A stretch of 64,000 nucleotides of DNA from Ciona intestinalis (GCF_000224145.3 NC_020175.2:4468363-4532362), one strand, 5' to 3'; shown: positions 38,778 to 52,833, numbered from the stretch's first letter. A program made the numbers and translations. Notes: generated by a model not told the origin, from the sequence alone.

Positions 38778-40695
38778 TCAAACTTGTTTTTCCTCTTCTT
38801 CGTTTTTTTCCAAACTTTTTATATCCGTCTGTGTGTTCGAAACTTCATCTTTGGTTTCTTCATTTTGCTCTTCATTATTTGTTTCCTTGGACTCTGTTTC
38901 CTCTGTTTCATTTGTCTTATCTATTGGTTGATCTTCTGTTGGTGTCTCTTCTTTTTTCTCTGTTTCATCTTTCACAGCTTCCTCACTTGTAGTAACCTCC
39001 ATTTTATCCTCACTTTCAGATTTTTTCTCATCTTCTTCTTTCCCTTCTTCTTTTTTCTCTTCCTCTTCCTTCTTCTCCTCCTTTTCTTTTTCTGCCAACT
39101 TCCGAGCTTCTTCTGCTTTTGCCTCCATCTTTTCTTTGTTTTTTCTTTCCATCTCTTCCCTGAGTAGCTTTTGTTGCTCCTCTTTCTTTTTGAACTCGGC
39201 ATAGAACTCCTGTGGAGTCATTGTCTTAAGCCTCTTCATCTCAGTTGTAAACTTATTTCCCTGGTCCTTCCATTTCCTCTTTGTGTGAGCATGGTTATTC
39301 TCAATATCAACCAACTCAGTCTGTAGTTTGCTCTGATGCTTCTGCAGCGACTGTACTTGATTCTTCAATATGTCGTACCTCTGTTGTGTCACAATGCCCC
39401 GACCACTAGGAACCACTGCTGGATCGGTTAAAATATCCTAGGACAGATATAACAATTATAGAGATACACTATACATGAACATATTTCCTCATTGTGTTAT
39501 GTCAAACTGTTGCAAGCATTGTTATGTTGTATTTACTCATTAGGGATATCTGCCATTGTGTTATATGTACTGCTGTTGTGTTGTATAACTATCGTCTTGT
39601 ATGTAGACTATAAATTACATGCTAAAACAGGATTGTCCACATATCCTATAAAGGCATATAATTTATCAAACCACGGTAAGCCCGCTAACAATTGCTTACC
39701 TAATGTAATTAATGACAAATATAACACTTTATAAACCTGCATGAGTCTGTGATTACGCTGAAACCGAGCAGCAGCAACATGTTTTACTGAGAAGCCTTCA
39801 TCAGTATCCCCTGAACCATCATCAGCAGGTTCAATGCTGATACAAGAGTCATCCCTTTCCATTGCCCTGCTCTCAGCTTCAAAAGCCTCAGCTCTACCTT
39901 TAGCTTGCAAGTAGCTTTGATAAGCAGGGGAGTTATGGTAGGACTTGAGGAGTTCTTGGTATTCACCCTTCTCTGATTCATACTCCGCATTATACACCTA
40001 AAAAATTGAAACAGGTTGTGGTACAAGAATTGTTAAAATATGACATTGTACTTGTACTATATACCAATGATTTTAACTTTTATGCAGTGTTTGGAATCAT
40101 TAGTTCATTACTAATATCCTTGCTATTTTACTAAGAAATAATATGTCATATTTTACAGGACAATGGCCTCTAGACGGCCTTTAAAATATCTGTGCAAATG
40201 GTATTTAAATTAGTATAAACAGAACCGTGAAGATGTAATATCCATTTTATTAAACCACTGTATAGGCTTATAGGCTATATATAATACTATTTAGGTATTT
40301 ATTGCTAAACCAAAATTTTGTATTTTAATAATAATAACCTGCTTATCAGCACTTGGAAGTTCTCTCCACATTTTCCCAATGATTTTTCCAATTTCCCAAA
40401 GTTTTAAATCTGGTTGGTTTGCCTTGACTTCATCCCACACCTTCCGGCTGTACCTCATGTAAGCCATCAGCGGTTTCTCTGGCGCCTTTGGAGCTTTAGG
40501 TACAGCAGTGGAAGAACCATGGCTTTTTCCATCTCTGGATAGGTTTGGGCCAAGAAATAGTTTGTTACAGGCAGGATGGTTGTACTGGCTGTTCATATAC
40601 ATCATAGTACTCGGGGCAATGTGATTGGATGCGCTCGGTGGCACAGATAAGTTTGATATCGCATCAACTGTACCTCTTGTGCTCCGTCGGGACAT
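38778..40695 (-). CDS. SMARCE1: SWI/SNF subunit SMARCE1 (BAF57)
   Basis: Three coding exons (40339-40695, 39737-39997, 38778-39437) give 425 residues (human 411). Residues about 66-137 form an HMG box ([40 protein letters not shown], then [14 protein letters not shown]), followed by the family-specific block [20 protein letters not shown] and a coiled coil ([20 protein letters not shown]). The C-terminus is a long Lys/Glu-rich acidic tail. It is a DNA-binding subunit of BAF chromatin remodelling complexes. A 5' UTR intron is likely, with donor GTGAGT at about 40842 and an acceptor two bases before the start codon. The next gene downstream begins its UTR within about 110 bp of this stop. Confidence 0.96.
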
Positions 40696-41424
40696 TCCTA
40701 TAACATAAAAGTTTAATTGTAAATTAATAAACTGTATAGCAAATCACATACAGCTGGAAAAAACACCATGAAGCTCTTTAAATTCCCTGTTACATTTGCT
40801 AAATAGTAAATACCAGTATCAAAATACTATTATGATACTCACCTTAGTACAAAGCGTGATTAAGATCTCAAAACTTTCAAATTCTGTCGCTTTTCGGTTG
40901 TGTTGATGGTCGAGCCACCACAATCAAGACCACAGCGCAAACGCACACGAACAATATTCACCACAAGCGGAAAGCAAAGCTATTTCTCACAAAAATACGC
41001 CAGGAAAATTCGAAGGCGCAGGGGACTGGGACAAATAACTACGCAGTTTCTGTATATGCAATAAAAGGAAACAAACTAACTCTATACGATTATGTACTAA
41101 CGGAAACTTTTATGTTGTAACGAGAAATACAACCACGCAGTTCATGCACATTTAATCTACAAAATAAGCATGTGCCTTTTTCTTTTTCGTCCTGCTTCAT
41201 TGCGCACCAAATCAAACATTTCAAACATCTATTATCAAGAGAGTGTAGTATTTTGCTCAAACGCAGTAAGCATGCACTACTTTCTGTTTTTTTTTTATCA
41301 CGGGATACTCTTTATTAACTTGTACAGTTAACTTAACGTGTATTCTGCTTTGTTTTAATACGGCTAGTATTAACAGGTTTTAGATTAAAGCTACGATTCA
41401 ACGTTGAATTGAAGAATAAAAATA
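40696..41424. promoter_or_regulatory. Divergent promoter region of SMARCE1 and the IgLON-like gene
   Basis: Start codons 729 bp apart, pointing away from each other. The left 150 bp are the SMARCE1 5' UTR intron. The central part (40880-41000) is relatively CpG-rich. No specific factor site is asserted. Confidence 0.5.
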
Positions 41425-44400
41425 ATGAAGTGGGAATTATTATTTGGAATTTGCGTAACAGTTTTCGGTAAGCTTTTAGCATTGTAATTGGTAAATATAT
41501 ACTTTGTTGTTTTTGTGTTGATACTTTAAACAATGTACACTAAAAAATTACCGTAAGAACACTAATGTTTAGTGTTTACACTAAAAATACTAATGTTTTT
41601 GTATTATGCAGTTCTACACACAGTAAATGCAAATTTCATTGCTCCTCTAAAGAACAAGACAGTAACACAAGGAGAAGATATTGTGATCAGGTGAGTGGAG
41701 ATGTTCATATTGGATTAGTCGGATGTTAAATTATTGACTTGTTTTCAACGGTCTTTAACATTATTGCATCATTTTTCTCCGACTTTTAGGCTTTGGAAAC
41801 ACTGGTGCTTAACAGTGTGCATGTGGTTTAAAAACAAGATTATGTCATTTATGCGGACTCTCACTTTTAAGATACACACTGGACACTGTAAACATTTACA
41901 CCCACAACCCACATATTGAAATAAAAGTAATGGTTATATATTGATGTTATATTATGTCCATTTATTACTCCCCTAATGTACTTTTAATTACTGGTGTTCC
42001 CATAATTTAATTAAAACACCTTGACAACACATATCTGCACAGTTTTGGTAGTGTAAATAATTGCATTTTACTTCTGCTACTATGCTACTTTGGTATACAA
42101 AAGGTAATGCAATTATAGCCTAAGCTATAGGCTACAGTATGATTGCTATTGCGTGGTTATTGATTTTCTATGAACTTTGTGGCCTAAGTTAATTTCTCAC
42201 TTAATTGCTGGCACTCAAAGTTTAGCATATATATATTATTTATTCAAGCTGCAAGATTTCTGCTGGTGCTTCATATGTAAAGCGGTCATGGACACATAAA
42301 TCTACTGTTATTTTTGCCAATGGAAACAAGTTACCAAAAGATCCAAGAATAACATTGTTAAGCAATGAACATAATGGTAGGTAGGATTTTCTTAACTTTC
42401 ACATAAATCTATTCACTCATTACTTTATCAATACCTTAATTTGAAGTTATGTTCTTTTCTAGGCATTTCTGTTGTTGTGTATTCATACCTAGAGGCCTAC
42501 TAATAGTAATACTTGTAATGTAAGACTAGGCTATATCTATAAGTTATTGATGGGTATTGTATATTGATTTTAATGCAATATTCCATTTGAATGAGATTGT
42601 TACGACTAGTATATTTCTGTGTGTCTTATTATATTTAATCCTAACAGTTTTATTTGACTTTTGCTTTTTAGAATACACCATGCAAGTGAAGAATGTCAAC
42701 ACAAATGATGAAGGGTTTTACACATGCTCATTATATCTCAATCTTACATACAAATCCACAATGCATTTAACTGTAAATGGTGAGTCTGTTAATGGTAAAA
42801 CGACATACATTTTTGCAACAGTTAAAAGCTGGTGGCAACAGGATATCAAACTATAACATGCTGCAAATACCAGTTACTGTCTGTCTGTCTGTCTTTAACA
42901 CTGGTCACTTGTATTTCTATTCCTGGAGAATGTAGGCAAGAGTTGGTCCATTGCGATTGCCCAAACACCCCGGGTGTTACAACCTATTTTACTTATCCAT
43001 GGGTTAGAGCCATGTGTGTTGCTCTATCATAACCACTAAACTGAATTGCTAGACTGTGATTCGTCTTTGCTCAGCAGTGTTTAAAGGACATCATGCAACA
43101 GCCACACATCACACTGAACTGCCAATAGGATTTATTAAACATACACCACTAGTTGAATTCATTGAAATACAAGAATAACCAGAAGCCTTTTCTTTTCCAC
43201 CCATAGTACCCCCTCAGTTAACTGATGTATCAGAAGATAAAACAGTTGATGAACACGACCAAGTAATTCTTAGATGTATTGCTTTTGGAAAACCACAACC
43301 AAGGATAACTTGGAGACATCTTGTGCCATCAGGTACTTAACTAATAGATTTATATTTAGAATACATTTTTATTAGTTGTGGTGTTGTGTTTTAGAACTAG
43401 GTGTTTTGAACTAGGCCCAATAGTTGTTTGTAGTAGTCTAATTGTTAGGTATTATAGCCAATATTTTGATTAAAGGATTTTTTATTTTGCTAAAACATCT
43501 GAATTTTGTGCCTACGAATTATTTGTTTAAGTTTGCATTTTTAAAATCTATATATGCTGCTCTCTAGTAAAGTTAAGAAGTCAGTTATGTACGGTCTGAA
43601 GGTTTTACTTTTAACACTATATTGTGGAACTAAAGTTTTATTTTATAGGCTATATATATATGTTGATAAAACTCAATTTTTTAATAATTGTAAAAACATG
43701 TTTATGATTAACACATTTTTATGTATTGCTTTTTACTAGCGGATGGCGTTAGAGCGACGAGTAAATTTTTACCACTTGGTTCTGTAAAGAGGGGAAGTGC
43801 GGGTATTTACGAGTGCACTGCTGATAATGGAGTGTCTTCTCCAGTTACTCGCTCAATTAGACTTTCCGTTAATTGTAAGTCAATAAAAGTGTGTGTGGGT
43901 GTTGAATTGAGCGTGGGCATTGTATCGACTTTATATTTACATTGTTGTAATTAAGGGGCTTTTAAATCGGACAAGTCTGGACATGTTTTATTTTATTTTT
44001 ATGTTGGTGACTATGACATACAGTCATACAGTAATAATTTTTAAGTATATATATGTAAATTAGGACAGGTTTAAACATGTCCAAACCAGTTCAAACTTGT
44101 TTTGCCACACCTTCACCTTTAAGTATATTAAGCTCTTCTGTGAATCTATCATTTGTAGTCTGTAGGCTTGTCACTTGTAGTTGTGTAATAGTAATATGCA
44201 GGTAGATGTGTACAGAAGTAGATTTAAAAAGTAAATAGACCTTTACAATATTTAGCTGCTACAAGTACATTAATGGTAACCTAATAAATACATTATTTAT
44301 AAGAGTTTCCAAAAATGTAATATTGGATTGTTATGTTGCAAATGTGGTAAATATGTAAGGGAATAACGTTTCATTTCAGAGTTTTTAAGGAACTATTCCC

Positions 44401-47227
44401 ATAAATAATAAAATAAATAAGATACTATACATTTTTTTAAATATTTAGTTAATATTAATATAATATGTATTATTTTGTTGAAATCCTATAAAGAGTATAA
44501 GCTGTCATACCAGAAACTTGTAAGCAAATGCTCATAAAAAGCAAGCGTTATACTTTTCAATCGAAACTTAGTGGGAAAACAAATGATGTCACTATTTTAA
44601 AGTGACACCTGATGCACTGCTAACATGGCACCTATGTTGCATGGGAGACAACTTAGTCAACACTAATTCATTTAACCCCTCACAACCAGATCCACCAGAA
44701 ATCGATGAGACTTTGTCACCCACTACGGTGCTTGCACCTAAAGGACAAACTTTCTACATAGAATGTGTGACTTCTGGTTTCCCTGACCCTACTTTTCAAT
44801 GGATTATGCCAGATGGTAAAACGTAAGTTAAGTTATTTAAAAAAATATTTTTGAAAAAAAAAATCTATTTTTGAAACAAATTTTAAAAATAGCCAATTTG
44901 TTTCGCAGCCGCTTTAAGAGTTAATAGGTATTTTGAAATCTAGTTTTTGTGAGCTTGTTATGTGCAAGCAAACAACTTTGTTTGCATATTAATTAATAAT
45001 TACAGACAATTTAATTTGCTAACTTAGCTGTTCTCCAAACTAATTGTTTAAAGTGCATAAAATTTAAAGAAAGTTAATGTATGTTTTACTCTGAATTAAA
45101 TTGCAATTCCCAGTGTTCACTATGTGATTAGTTGTATGTCAGCCAAATCAATATTTGTAAAGATTTTAATTAAATGCAAATCATTTGAAATATAATACTT
45201 AAAAACATCTCATTACATTAATAATTTAATTTGAAAAAATAATGTTTTAAAATTTATTTTCTTTTTTATGTTACCCATTAAAAGCAAAGCCTTGGGCATA
45301 AATTAAGGATTTTAGTTCCCATATTATAAGCTTATTTTATTATTGCATTGTTCTTCAGGCTGTTTAAAATGAAACCGAATTTAATCAATAATATTAATAT
45401 GGTAACTGACAGAGACCAGAGGTCTCTTGGGCAAAATTAAAATTGATTTTTTAAATGAGTTTTGCATCAAATACAACCAACAGGGATTGGATTGTTGAAA
45501 TATATTTATTAGGAATGAGAACTAAGACGTAAATTAAGCTTTGTTAACAAAACAGTTAGTTTCCTAATTTTGTTATTTTTTATTATTGGACATTGTTGGA
45601 CATACGATAAAATAGTTTTTTCTTGATGTATGATGATGGTATATACCACTTTTTTTTTACTGGATTAACGTTTGGGTACGTGTAATGTTTTAAACAAAGT
45701 TTAAAATAATTTTCTTACTTGGGTATCTATTCTAAATTACTTGTCACTAATAGGTTGTCTAAATTGTCAGCCATGTATAACAACGAAAATCCCTCTCCAA
45801 AAAATACACCCACAAAGTTGCATTCTTGTTAACTCGTAAGCCAGCGCGAGGTATATGAAACAGAACAAGTTACAACGACTGTCGTTGCCATGATAGGATA
45901 AAGCAAGTTGCATTCATTCATTTGTTCACATATTTGTATTCCTAGCTTCAAGAAGCAATTCAGCAACGAACGTTTCAATGTTCTCACCACCAAGGAAGGA
46001 ATAAACACAATATCAAAGTTTTATTTCTCTCCATTACAACTTAGTGACTATGGCAACTACACTTGCATTGCTTCAAACCAAATGGGAAGAGTCAACACCA
46101 CAATTGCTCTTTCTCGTAAGTTGGAACGCAACTTGTGACGTATATTTTGCCTGGAGTTACCTAGTTTATATACAGTTACATGTTGGTGATGTTACACCTT
46201 GTCTATAGTCATCAAACATATGAAAACTCATTAAGAAATGTGACGAATACTTTGACTGTAAAAATACAACACAATATTAAAAGTACTTGTTAGAGTTTTA
46301 GCATATTTGCCTGAATTCAAATTATGACTTTCTAATATTTTAATATTTTTATCTTGGTAATGTTTTAATCTTTTTATATAAAACTAAAATATAATTTTCA
46401 AGAAACACACTTTATAATTATTTTTTTCTTAATCTTTTCCACATTACAGGCAAGATTGTTCCCCCCACAAGACCCCCTCCAGGAGATTGTAAGTTTATGA
46501 TTTCAATTATTTTAATTCAATTTATGGCTTAATGGAATTTTCAAAAAAAAAAACTTTTTAGATGGTATATATTTATAAGCAAATGTAATGTTTTTTTAAA
46601 TCTGTTAATAAAATAAAACTGCCAATGTGAAACAACTGTACAACGAGTATGGCAAAAGCACCACAATGACTAGGTTTTATTTTTGTCACCATTTTAAATT
46701 TTGAAGGGAAAGTTTGTATCTTGAGGTGCGGCTAGCTTATGTGAGCTATTATACCGCCACAAACAAAAGAAACAATAATCACAGTGCTTAGGCACTTCAC
46801 TAAGCTACAGTTTCACCTTTTAAACTTTCTATAAACATAATAAAATTCTAAACAATGTTTTTTATAAACATTATAGCTAAGAAAAAGTATTCTGTTTATT
46901 TAAAAATAACACACATATCGAATGCCTTCTTTTTATAAAACATACAACTTAACATAACAACTAGTTAAAATATAGTTTTATGATAATTATATTTTACCAA
47001 TATAAAATATATTACTAAAAAATAACAGAATACTAAAAAATATATATATTATATAATACAGTATATGTATAATTCTTTCTTTTATTTTATGTATTTTTCC
47101 AGTGTTCAATAGAAAATGGACAGGAGATGGAAAGGGGGGTAGGAATAATTCTCCGTTAGCAAAAACATTGCTTTCAAACCACATATTAATCGTAATTGTT
47201 ACATCTGTGCTTGCTTTTTTGTTGTAG
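41425..47227 (+). CDS. IgLON/lachesin-like immunoglobulin adhesion protein
   Basis: Ten exons: 41425-41467, 41612-41690, 42249-42376, 42672-42779, 43207-43332, 43740-43874, 44690-44822, 45946-46115, 46450-46488, 47103-47227, giving 361 residues. A signal peptide (MKWELLFGICVTVFVLHTVNA) precedes three Ig domains. Domain 1 has SCKISAG, VKRSWTHKSTVIFANG and DEGFYTCSLY; domain 2 has PPQLTDVSEDKTV, LRCIAFGKPQPRITWRH and AGIYECTADNGV; domain 3 has PPEIDETL, IECVTSGFPDPTFQW and DYGNYTCIASNQMG. The short C-terminal hydrophobic tail after a small-residue stretch suggests GPI anchoring. Number and spacing of Ig domains, and the WxxxxTVIFANG stretch, match vertebrate IgLON proteins (LSAMP, NTM) and insect lachesin. 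Likely a cell-surface adhesion molecule, perhaps neural; tissue is not shown by sequence. Confidence 0.9.
42877..42894 (+). repeat. (CTGT)n microsatellite
   Basis: Four to five CTGT units in intron 4 of the IgLON-like gene. Confidence 0.8.
45755..45930 (-). repeat. Dispersed ~120-bp repeat, reverse copy in IgLON-like intron 7
   Basis: Reverse-oriented copy: ends AAGCAAGTTGCATTCATTCA, contains ACAACGACTGTCGTTGCCAT and TTAACTCGTAAGCCAGCG, the complements of the family phrases. Confidence 0.65.
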
Positions 47228-48544
47228 TGTGATGATTTCCTGTGACTGTCAAAAGTAATATCTATTATGTATAAAAAATTATAATCCTTGTTTTGGTGCT
47301 AAATCAGGTCTGGGTTTTAAAAGACCAGAGCTTCCAAAATTATAATTTAGTTTGGTTAATAAGCAGCTGATTTTATGTTAATCTTGTTTAAAAATGCCAC
47401 AAAAATACTAAAATCCTGATTTGGAAAACTTGTTTTTAATATTAAGCTTCCAAAATAACATCCCAGTAGGTTCTGCCTAAAATTTTGCCCTTTCTAAATT
47501 CAAAAATTTTTGTTTTTACATTCAAACATTTTTTTCATTGTATGCATAAATTCTTCAAATTATTGGCAAATTTGTGCACAAGATACTTTTCTTCATGACT
47601 GTTTTTCCTACTTTCAGTCCATTCATTGTTACCTGGCCTATAGTTTCTTTTATTTTAGATCAAGATTTGTTTCCGTATTTTGCTGCCCACTATTTTTTCA
47701 CTGTGTTTTAACCCATAGTTTGCAGTGTTGCCAGTTTTATTTGCTACTAATCAAGCAACAGCAGTTTCAAGTGAAATCAGTTGCGAAAGGAATCACTGTT
47801 TTATTTTTTATGCTTATTTTAAATGAAATCATATAAATGTCTTGTGTATCAATGTTATTTTTCACTCTGCAGTTAATATAAAATTGTAAATGAAAACAAA
47901 TTTCATATTTTTTAATTTTAGCATTTTTAATTTAAATCAATAATTATGAAACCTGGTCACTCCTACTATAAATATCATATACACTCCATTATTGGTGCTA
48001 CCTTATCTACTCTTTCTTAACTTGTAAGTCATTTTGCATTTCATTTTTATTTGCAATGTAAAACTCTTAGAAGGCCCAAAACATAGAGTCATGAGCCAAC
48101 TGTGGCCCAAATCTCTGGTGCTATGGCATGCCATGCTGTATAACATTTCCTAAAACCAAAATTGTAGTCCCTAAGCATTACCCAGCAATTCATTGCTCAA
48201 TGGTATTATGCTGACCCATATTGAAACTTTGGACCAATAAAAACTTGGCTAAATCCGCAAGTATATAGTGTAGTTGCATATCATATCATATTTCCTTGCC
48301 ATTCCCTCTTCAAGTCTTGCTGTCATCTGTTTTAATGTTTCTTCTTCTTTTCAGGTACATGTATAGGGCATAGGAACCATGTGTTTATAGGTTTTTTTGG
48401 ACATAACAGGCCACAACACACATAAACTGAGGCAAAGAAGAATTTCCCCAAAATACCATAATTTTCGTGAACGTTAAAACTGGCTTTAATAACGACAACA
48501 CCTTAAAACAAGATTGACACAGTGCCCTGTAACAAGAGATAGGG
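47228..48544. other. Intergenic, IgLON-like 3' flank and ENDOV upstream
   Basis: AT-rich, no gene seen. A diverged SINE-tail fragment (AACTGTGGCCCAAATCTCTG, GGCATGCCATGCTGT) lies near 48095-48150. ENDOV promoter sequence should lie at the right end. Confidence 0.5.
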
Positions 48545-51500
48545 ATGGACAATAAAATAACTGATGAACAGATTGCAGAATGGAACAGGTAACACAATAT
48601 TCATTAATTTTGTTAGGCCGTTATTTTCCTTTCCATAACCAAACAAAAAAAATTTCAATAACATTTGTTTCATTGGGAATGTTTTGGGATATTTTTTTAT
48701 TGGGGAGAGTAAGGGATATTTTTTTGTATTGTGAATCCATTCAATCTCCATTATTTATTAATGTCACTAGACTCACTATATAGGTTTTTAGGTACTGTTT
48801 TTTTGCATACACCTTGAATTAATTTTGTATAAAACGTTTAAGAATTTTTTTTATAAATTCTCTGTAATTTTTGTTGTGTTTTATTATTGTTTAATTTTTT
48901 TTAACGACTGAAACCAGTAAACAGGAAGAATTAAGGGATAAAATCATAAGAAGTGATGGGGATTTCTCACTTTCCAAAGTAAAGTATGTTGGTGGTTTTG
49001 ACGTCTCATATTCCAAAATAAATCACGAACTGGCTGTCTCTTGCATGGTTGTCCTTAGCTATCCTGAAATGAAGGTTTGAAATAAAACTTATTTCTCCTT
49101 ATTTATGTATGGAATGCTTTAATTAAGTTCTATTCACACTCGTGTCACATCTGCTGCAATATAAATAACTTTAATTTATTCACCGCATGATTAGTGACAC
49201 AGCCATAAAAATAAGGGGTGGATTTTATACTTATTTTTGCAAAAAACTGGGAGGATTGCAATCTTAAACCCCATGGTTGAATCAATGTGCTTAATATATA
49301 TTTTCACTGAATTGTTCCGAAAACGTGTGACAATATGTCTCAATATCCATGTGTGTCCTTCAGTTATATGGGGCATATGCCCCCTTTATCAGTTGTTCTT
49401 GACTAGTGTTCTGATAGTGCTACTTCCAAGTCTGTTAAAATACTGAATGATTCAAAACCATAATCACTGGTCATTTCATCCACAGCAAGTCTACATGAAC
49501 ACAACAAAAGTTAAACTTAGCTGTCCTTATAAGAGCAGTTATTTGGCGTTCCGTGAAATTGAACCATTTCAACAAGAACTACAGCTTTTGAAAGCAAAGA
49601 AGCCAAACCTTGAACCACAAGTAAGGAGAATATACTTTTTAGGCAACAATTTTTTGGGGTGAAAGCCCCACAAACAGGAGGTTCTGGAATAATACGTCTT
49701 TATATTGGCCCTTTTTGCAATTGTATTTGAGGAGCGGCTTGCTTGTATGAAGTTCTATACCCTGCAAAATGTACCCTGGTGTACAACTTTCTGTCGCATA
49801 CTTTACATATGCAATTTCATTGGTCTGAGAACCATGCAATTCATCAAGCAGCAATTTCACCTCATTCCTTTTTTGTGCAAGGGAATTATTTACTGGTGTC
49901 AAGGTTTGTTGTTTTAAAAATACCTCTTTGAACTGTAGTTTTATGTTAATTTGAATAAGTAGGATACTCAGTGTATTTTGACTGTTTCTTTTATATAATG
50001 GGGCCTACATTAAGTATTAAACCTAAAATGAAAAAGAGTAAAAACTATAAAAAAGCGTGCATACCTAAAACAATTAACTGCTGTATTAAAATAAGAACGA
50101 CCAAACCATTAGCTTTTATATAATATGCTATTAATGTAACTATTTCTTGTTATTTGGTGGAAAACTTTAGTTGCAAAAAATAGATCTTAAAATATTGAAC
50201 AATGTTAAAAAAGACATTTCTTAATATGTTAGAAATAAGAACAATGATATATTTTGAGATATAGACTGTGAAAGTAAGGTAAAGTCTTAGAAAAAGGCAT
50301 GATATTTCCTTGTCTATAAGTGGTTATCACCATTTTAAATCAATTAAAAACACAAGTCAATACAGAAAGCATGCCTGAGTCTGTACTGTAGACTGTACAG
50401 TTATTTATGCTTATAAACTTTTTATTCATTCTTGCAATTTATACAATTTAGAATTCCTGTTTTTATTTTTTTCTCGCGATTCTGAATGGCGGAACGCACC
50501 ACAAAAGACAGGTTAATATTTTGAATGCTCTTTATATTCGTTGTTTGCTTTAGTGTTATATGAGGGCGGAAGACCTGTGTGAAGTATTATACCAGCCAGT
50601 AACAAATTCACTGAATCACCAGGCTTCAAATTCCCCTCACTTTTTCCATGTAGTAAAAATATTACATTTTGGAAAATCCTAATTACTTGTTGCTCTAAGC
50701 ATGGCTGTGTTTGAATAAGGAATTTATACTAGAAGTCACAAACTGATCATTGTGATTTGTGAGAGAATATTTTGAATGAACAAAAAAGTCAATGTGTGTA
50801 GCATGTCTTAGTCCGCAGTTATTTATACACTTTATTAAATTACTATGCATTATTTCTACCATTCTGAATTACTTTATAAATCGATTCTCTTATGCTACCG
50901 ATTGCCTGAACGCCCCACAAATGACAGAATAATATTATGAATGGCCTTTATATTCGTTGTTTGCTTTAGTGTTTTATGAGGGGCGGTAGACTTGTGTGAA
51001 ATTCTATACCAGCAAACACACAACAAATCCTATACTGAAAAACTAGCTATAAAAAGCGAACTCATTAAGCTGCAACTTCCCCTCACTGTTTTACAATTTC
51101 ATAAAATATATAGGTGCGTGCTTTGTATTAATGTTATATAAGCAGTGGCAGAGCTGCGTAACAAATATTTGCCAGCAACAACTAGTACCAAATTTTAGGG
51201 AATTCAAATTTATCACAGAATGCAATCAATTCTTACCTTTTTCAATTCCACAGAACAGTTTTTATAATCTTATGATTTTGTTTCGACATAATGTGTGATC
51301 TATGTTGTAACTTCATAGTCAGCAAGTGTAACAACTGGTATTCGCTAACTGTGTCATGTTTAATGCATGTATCATGCTCATCTTGTTGTTCTGGTGTAAA
51401 AGTTGTCATTTGCTATTATTTTATATCAACTAAATATTAAGCCTTTAACTTTAGCATGTTCCATTTTGCAGAGTATATCGTTTGCATAGCAAATCAGCAA

Positions 51501-52833
51501 TATTTATTTCGCAACATACTGTATTTTTATGTTGGCTATATATATATCTTCTATATATGCTTATTTTGACATATTGTATTTTTAGGCTCTAAAACTGGGT
51601 CTAAAAATCTTGTTACTAAATTATAAAACTATTTCAGGTTTTCCTGTTGGACGGGAACGGCTTCTTCCACATTAGAAGATGTGGTGCAGCATCACACTTA
51701 GGAGTTTTATCCAACACCAGGACAATTGGAGTCGCAAAGAGTCTCATAGAAATACCAGAAGATGGGGTGAAAAAAACTGAAGTGATTTCACAGGTTTGTT
51801 TTCTGATTTATCCATCTATTTAAAAAAAAAACTAATAAAGTCTAAAAAAAAGGTGTATAACAAAAAAGGAATTTACAAGGATTCACAAATTTAAATGTGC
51901 AATAAAATGTGCCAAACTTTAGTTAATTGTGATTAAATTTAAAAAATATATAAAATAGATTAGATATTACCAATTACCGGCAGTTTTTATGAACAAATAT
52001 CTGTGAAATTTATGTAGTTTTTCACAGAGTGTTATAGCGAGGTAATTTTAGCGCTTAAAACTTCCGTTTTTATATTAAATTTGTTTTCTATAAGAAAAAA
52101 CAAATGTATGTAATTTCACAGACCCTTATATGTTTCAACCTCCTCGTTATTTTTAGTTTAAAAGATTAAGAAAGACAGGAGGAAATGAACTTGACATTAT
52201 TTCCACAGAAAAAAATGAAGTTCTTGCAAAGGTAGTGTTGCTTTATTTGTTTAACTATTTTGTATGTATTAATTATATAGTGCCTTAAATAAAATCAGTC
52301 CTTTTTTTGTTTATTTACTATGAATATAACTTACTTATCTTTGCATGGCGAAAAAGACAGTCATTATATAAGCCGGTATTCTGTTTCCTCATGCACGCTT
52401 ATGATTTACCACATGTAACTTGGTTTGTGTAGATTCATTAAAAATATTTATCTTTTAAATATTTTAACTTTTCTAGGCAGTTTTGTATGCCCCAAAAGTA
52501 GAAAAACCGATTTTTGTTTCTGCTGGTCACAAATGCTCGCTGGAAACTGCTGCAAAAATAGTGAAAGGGTGTACTAAAACCCGTATACCAGAACCTATTA
52601 AAATGGTATGTATTTTATTTTTTTGAACTGTTTTAGAAAAAGTGTACAAACCATATACCAGAACGGCAGAACTTATTATATTGGTTTGTAGTTTGTTTTT
52701 TTAATTGTTTTAGCAGCCTGATCTTAATATGAATCCTAAATCTTAATTTCGCCATATTTGTTTGCAATTACTTTGTTTTTGTCTGTAACAGGCAGATAAA
52801 TGGTCAAGGAAAGAACTTAAAAAGATCGAATGA
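48545..52833 (+). CDS. ENDOV: Endonuclease V
   Basis: Seven exons: 48545-48588, 48918-49074, 49486-49620, 51638-51793, 52157-52231, 52477-52605, 52792-52833, giving 245 residues. Catalytic motifs of the family are present: GGFDVSY (Asp43, equivalent to human Asp52), the wedge PYKSSYLAFREIEP with Glu91, LLDGNGFFH with Asp117, HLGVLSNTRTIGVAKSL, and the C-terminal SAGHKCSLETAAKIV and RIPEPIKMADKWSRKEL. In bacteria the enzyme nicks DNA at deoxyinosine; animal orthologues prefer inosine-containing RNA. All expected active-site acidic residues are intact, so it should be functional. Intron 3 is 2 kb and repeat-rich. AATAAA at 53161-53166 is a likely polyadenylation signal. Confidence 0.95.
49725..51170. 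repeat. Repeated segments in ENDOV intron 3
   Basis: A phrase of the type GAGGGGCGGTAGACTTGTGT, GAAATTCTATACCAGC recurs at about 49730, 50565 and 50975, and more loosely at 51130. The copies at 50494-50612 and 50895-51014 share a longer block including CTTTATATTCGTTGTTTGCT and TTAGTGTT. Diverged related phrases appear near 46730 and 58490, so this is both a dispersed family and a local duplication. Confidence 0.65.

Noticed and set aside
38775-39167. Phe/Leu-rich 130-codon plus-strand frame resembling a membrane protein
   Set aside because: Reverse complement of the Lys/Glu-rich SMARCE1 tail, which naturally reads as Phe/Leu.
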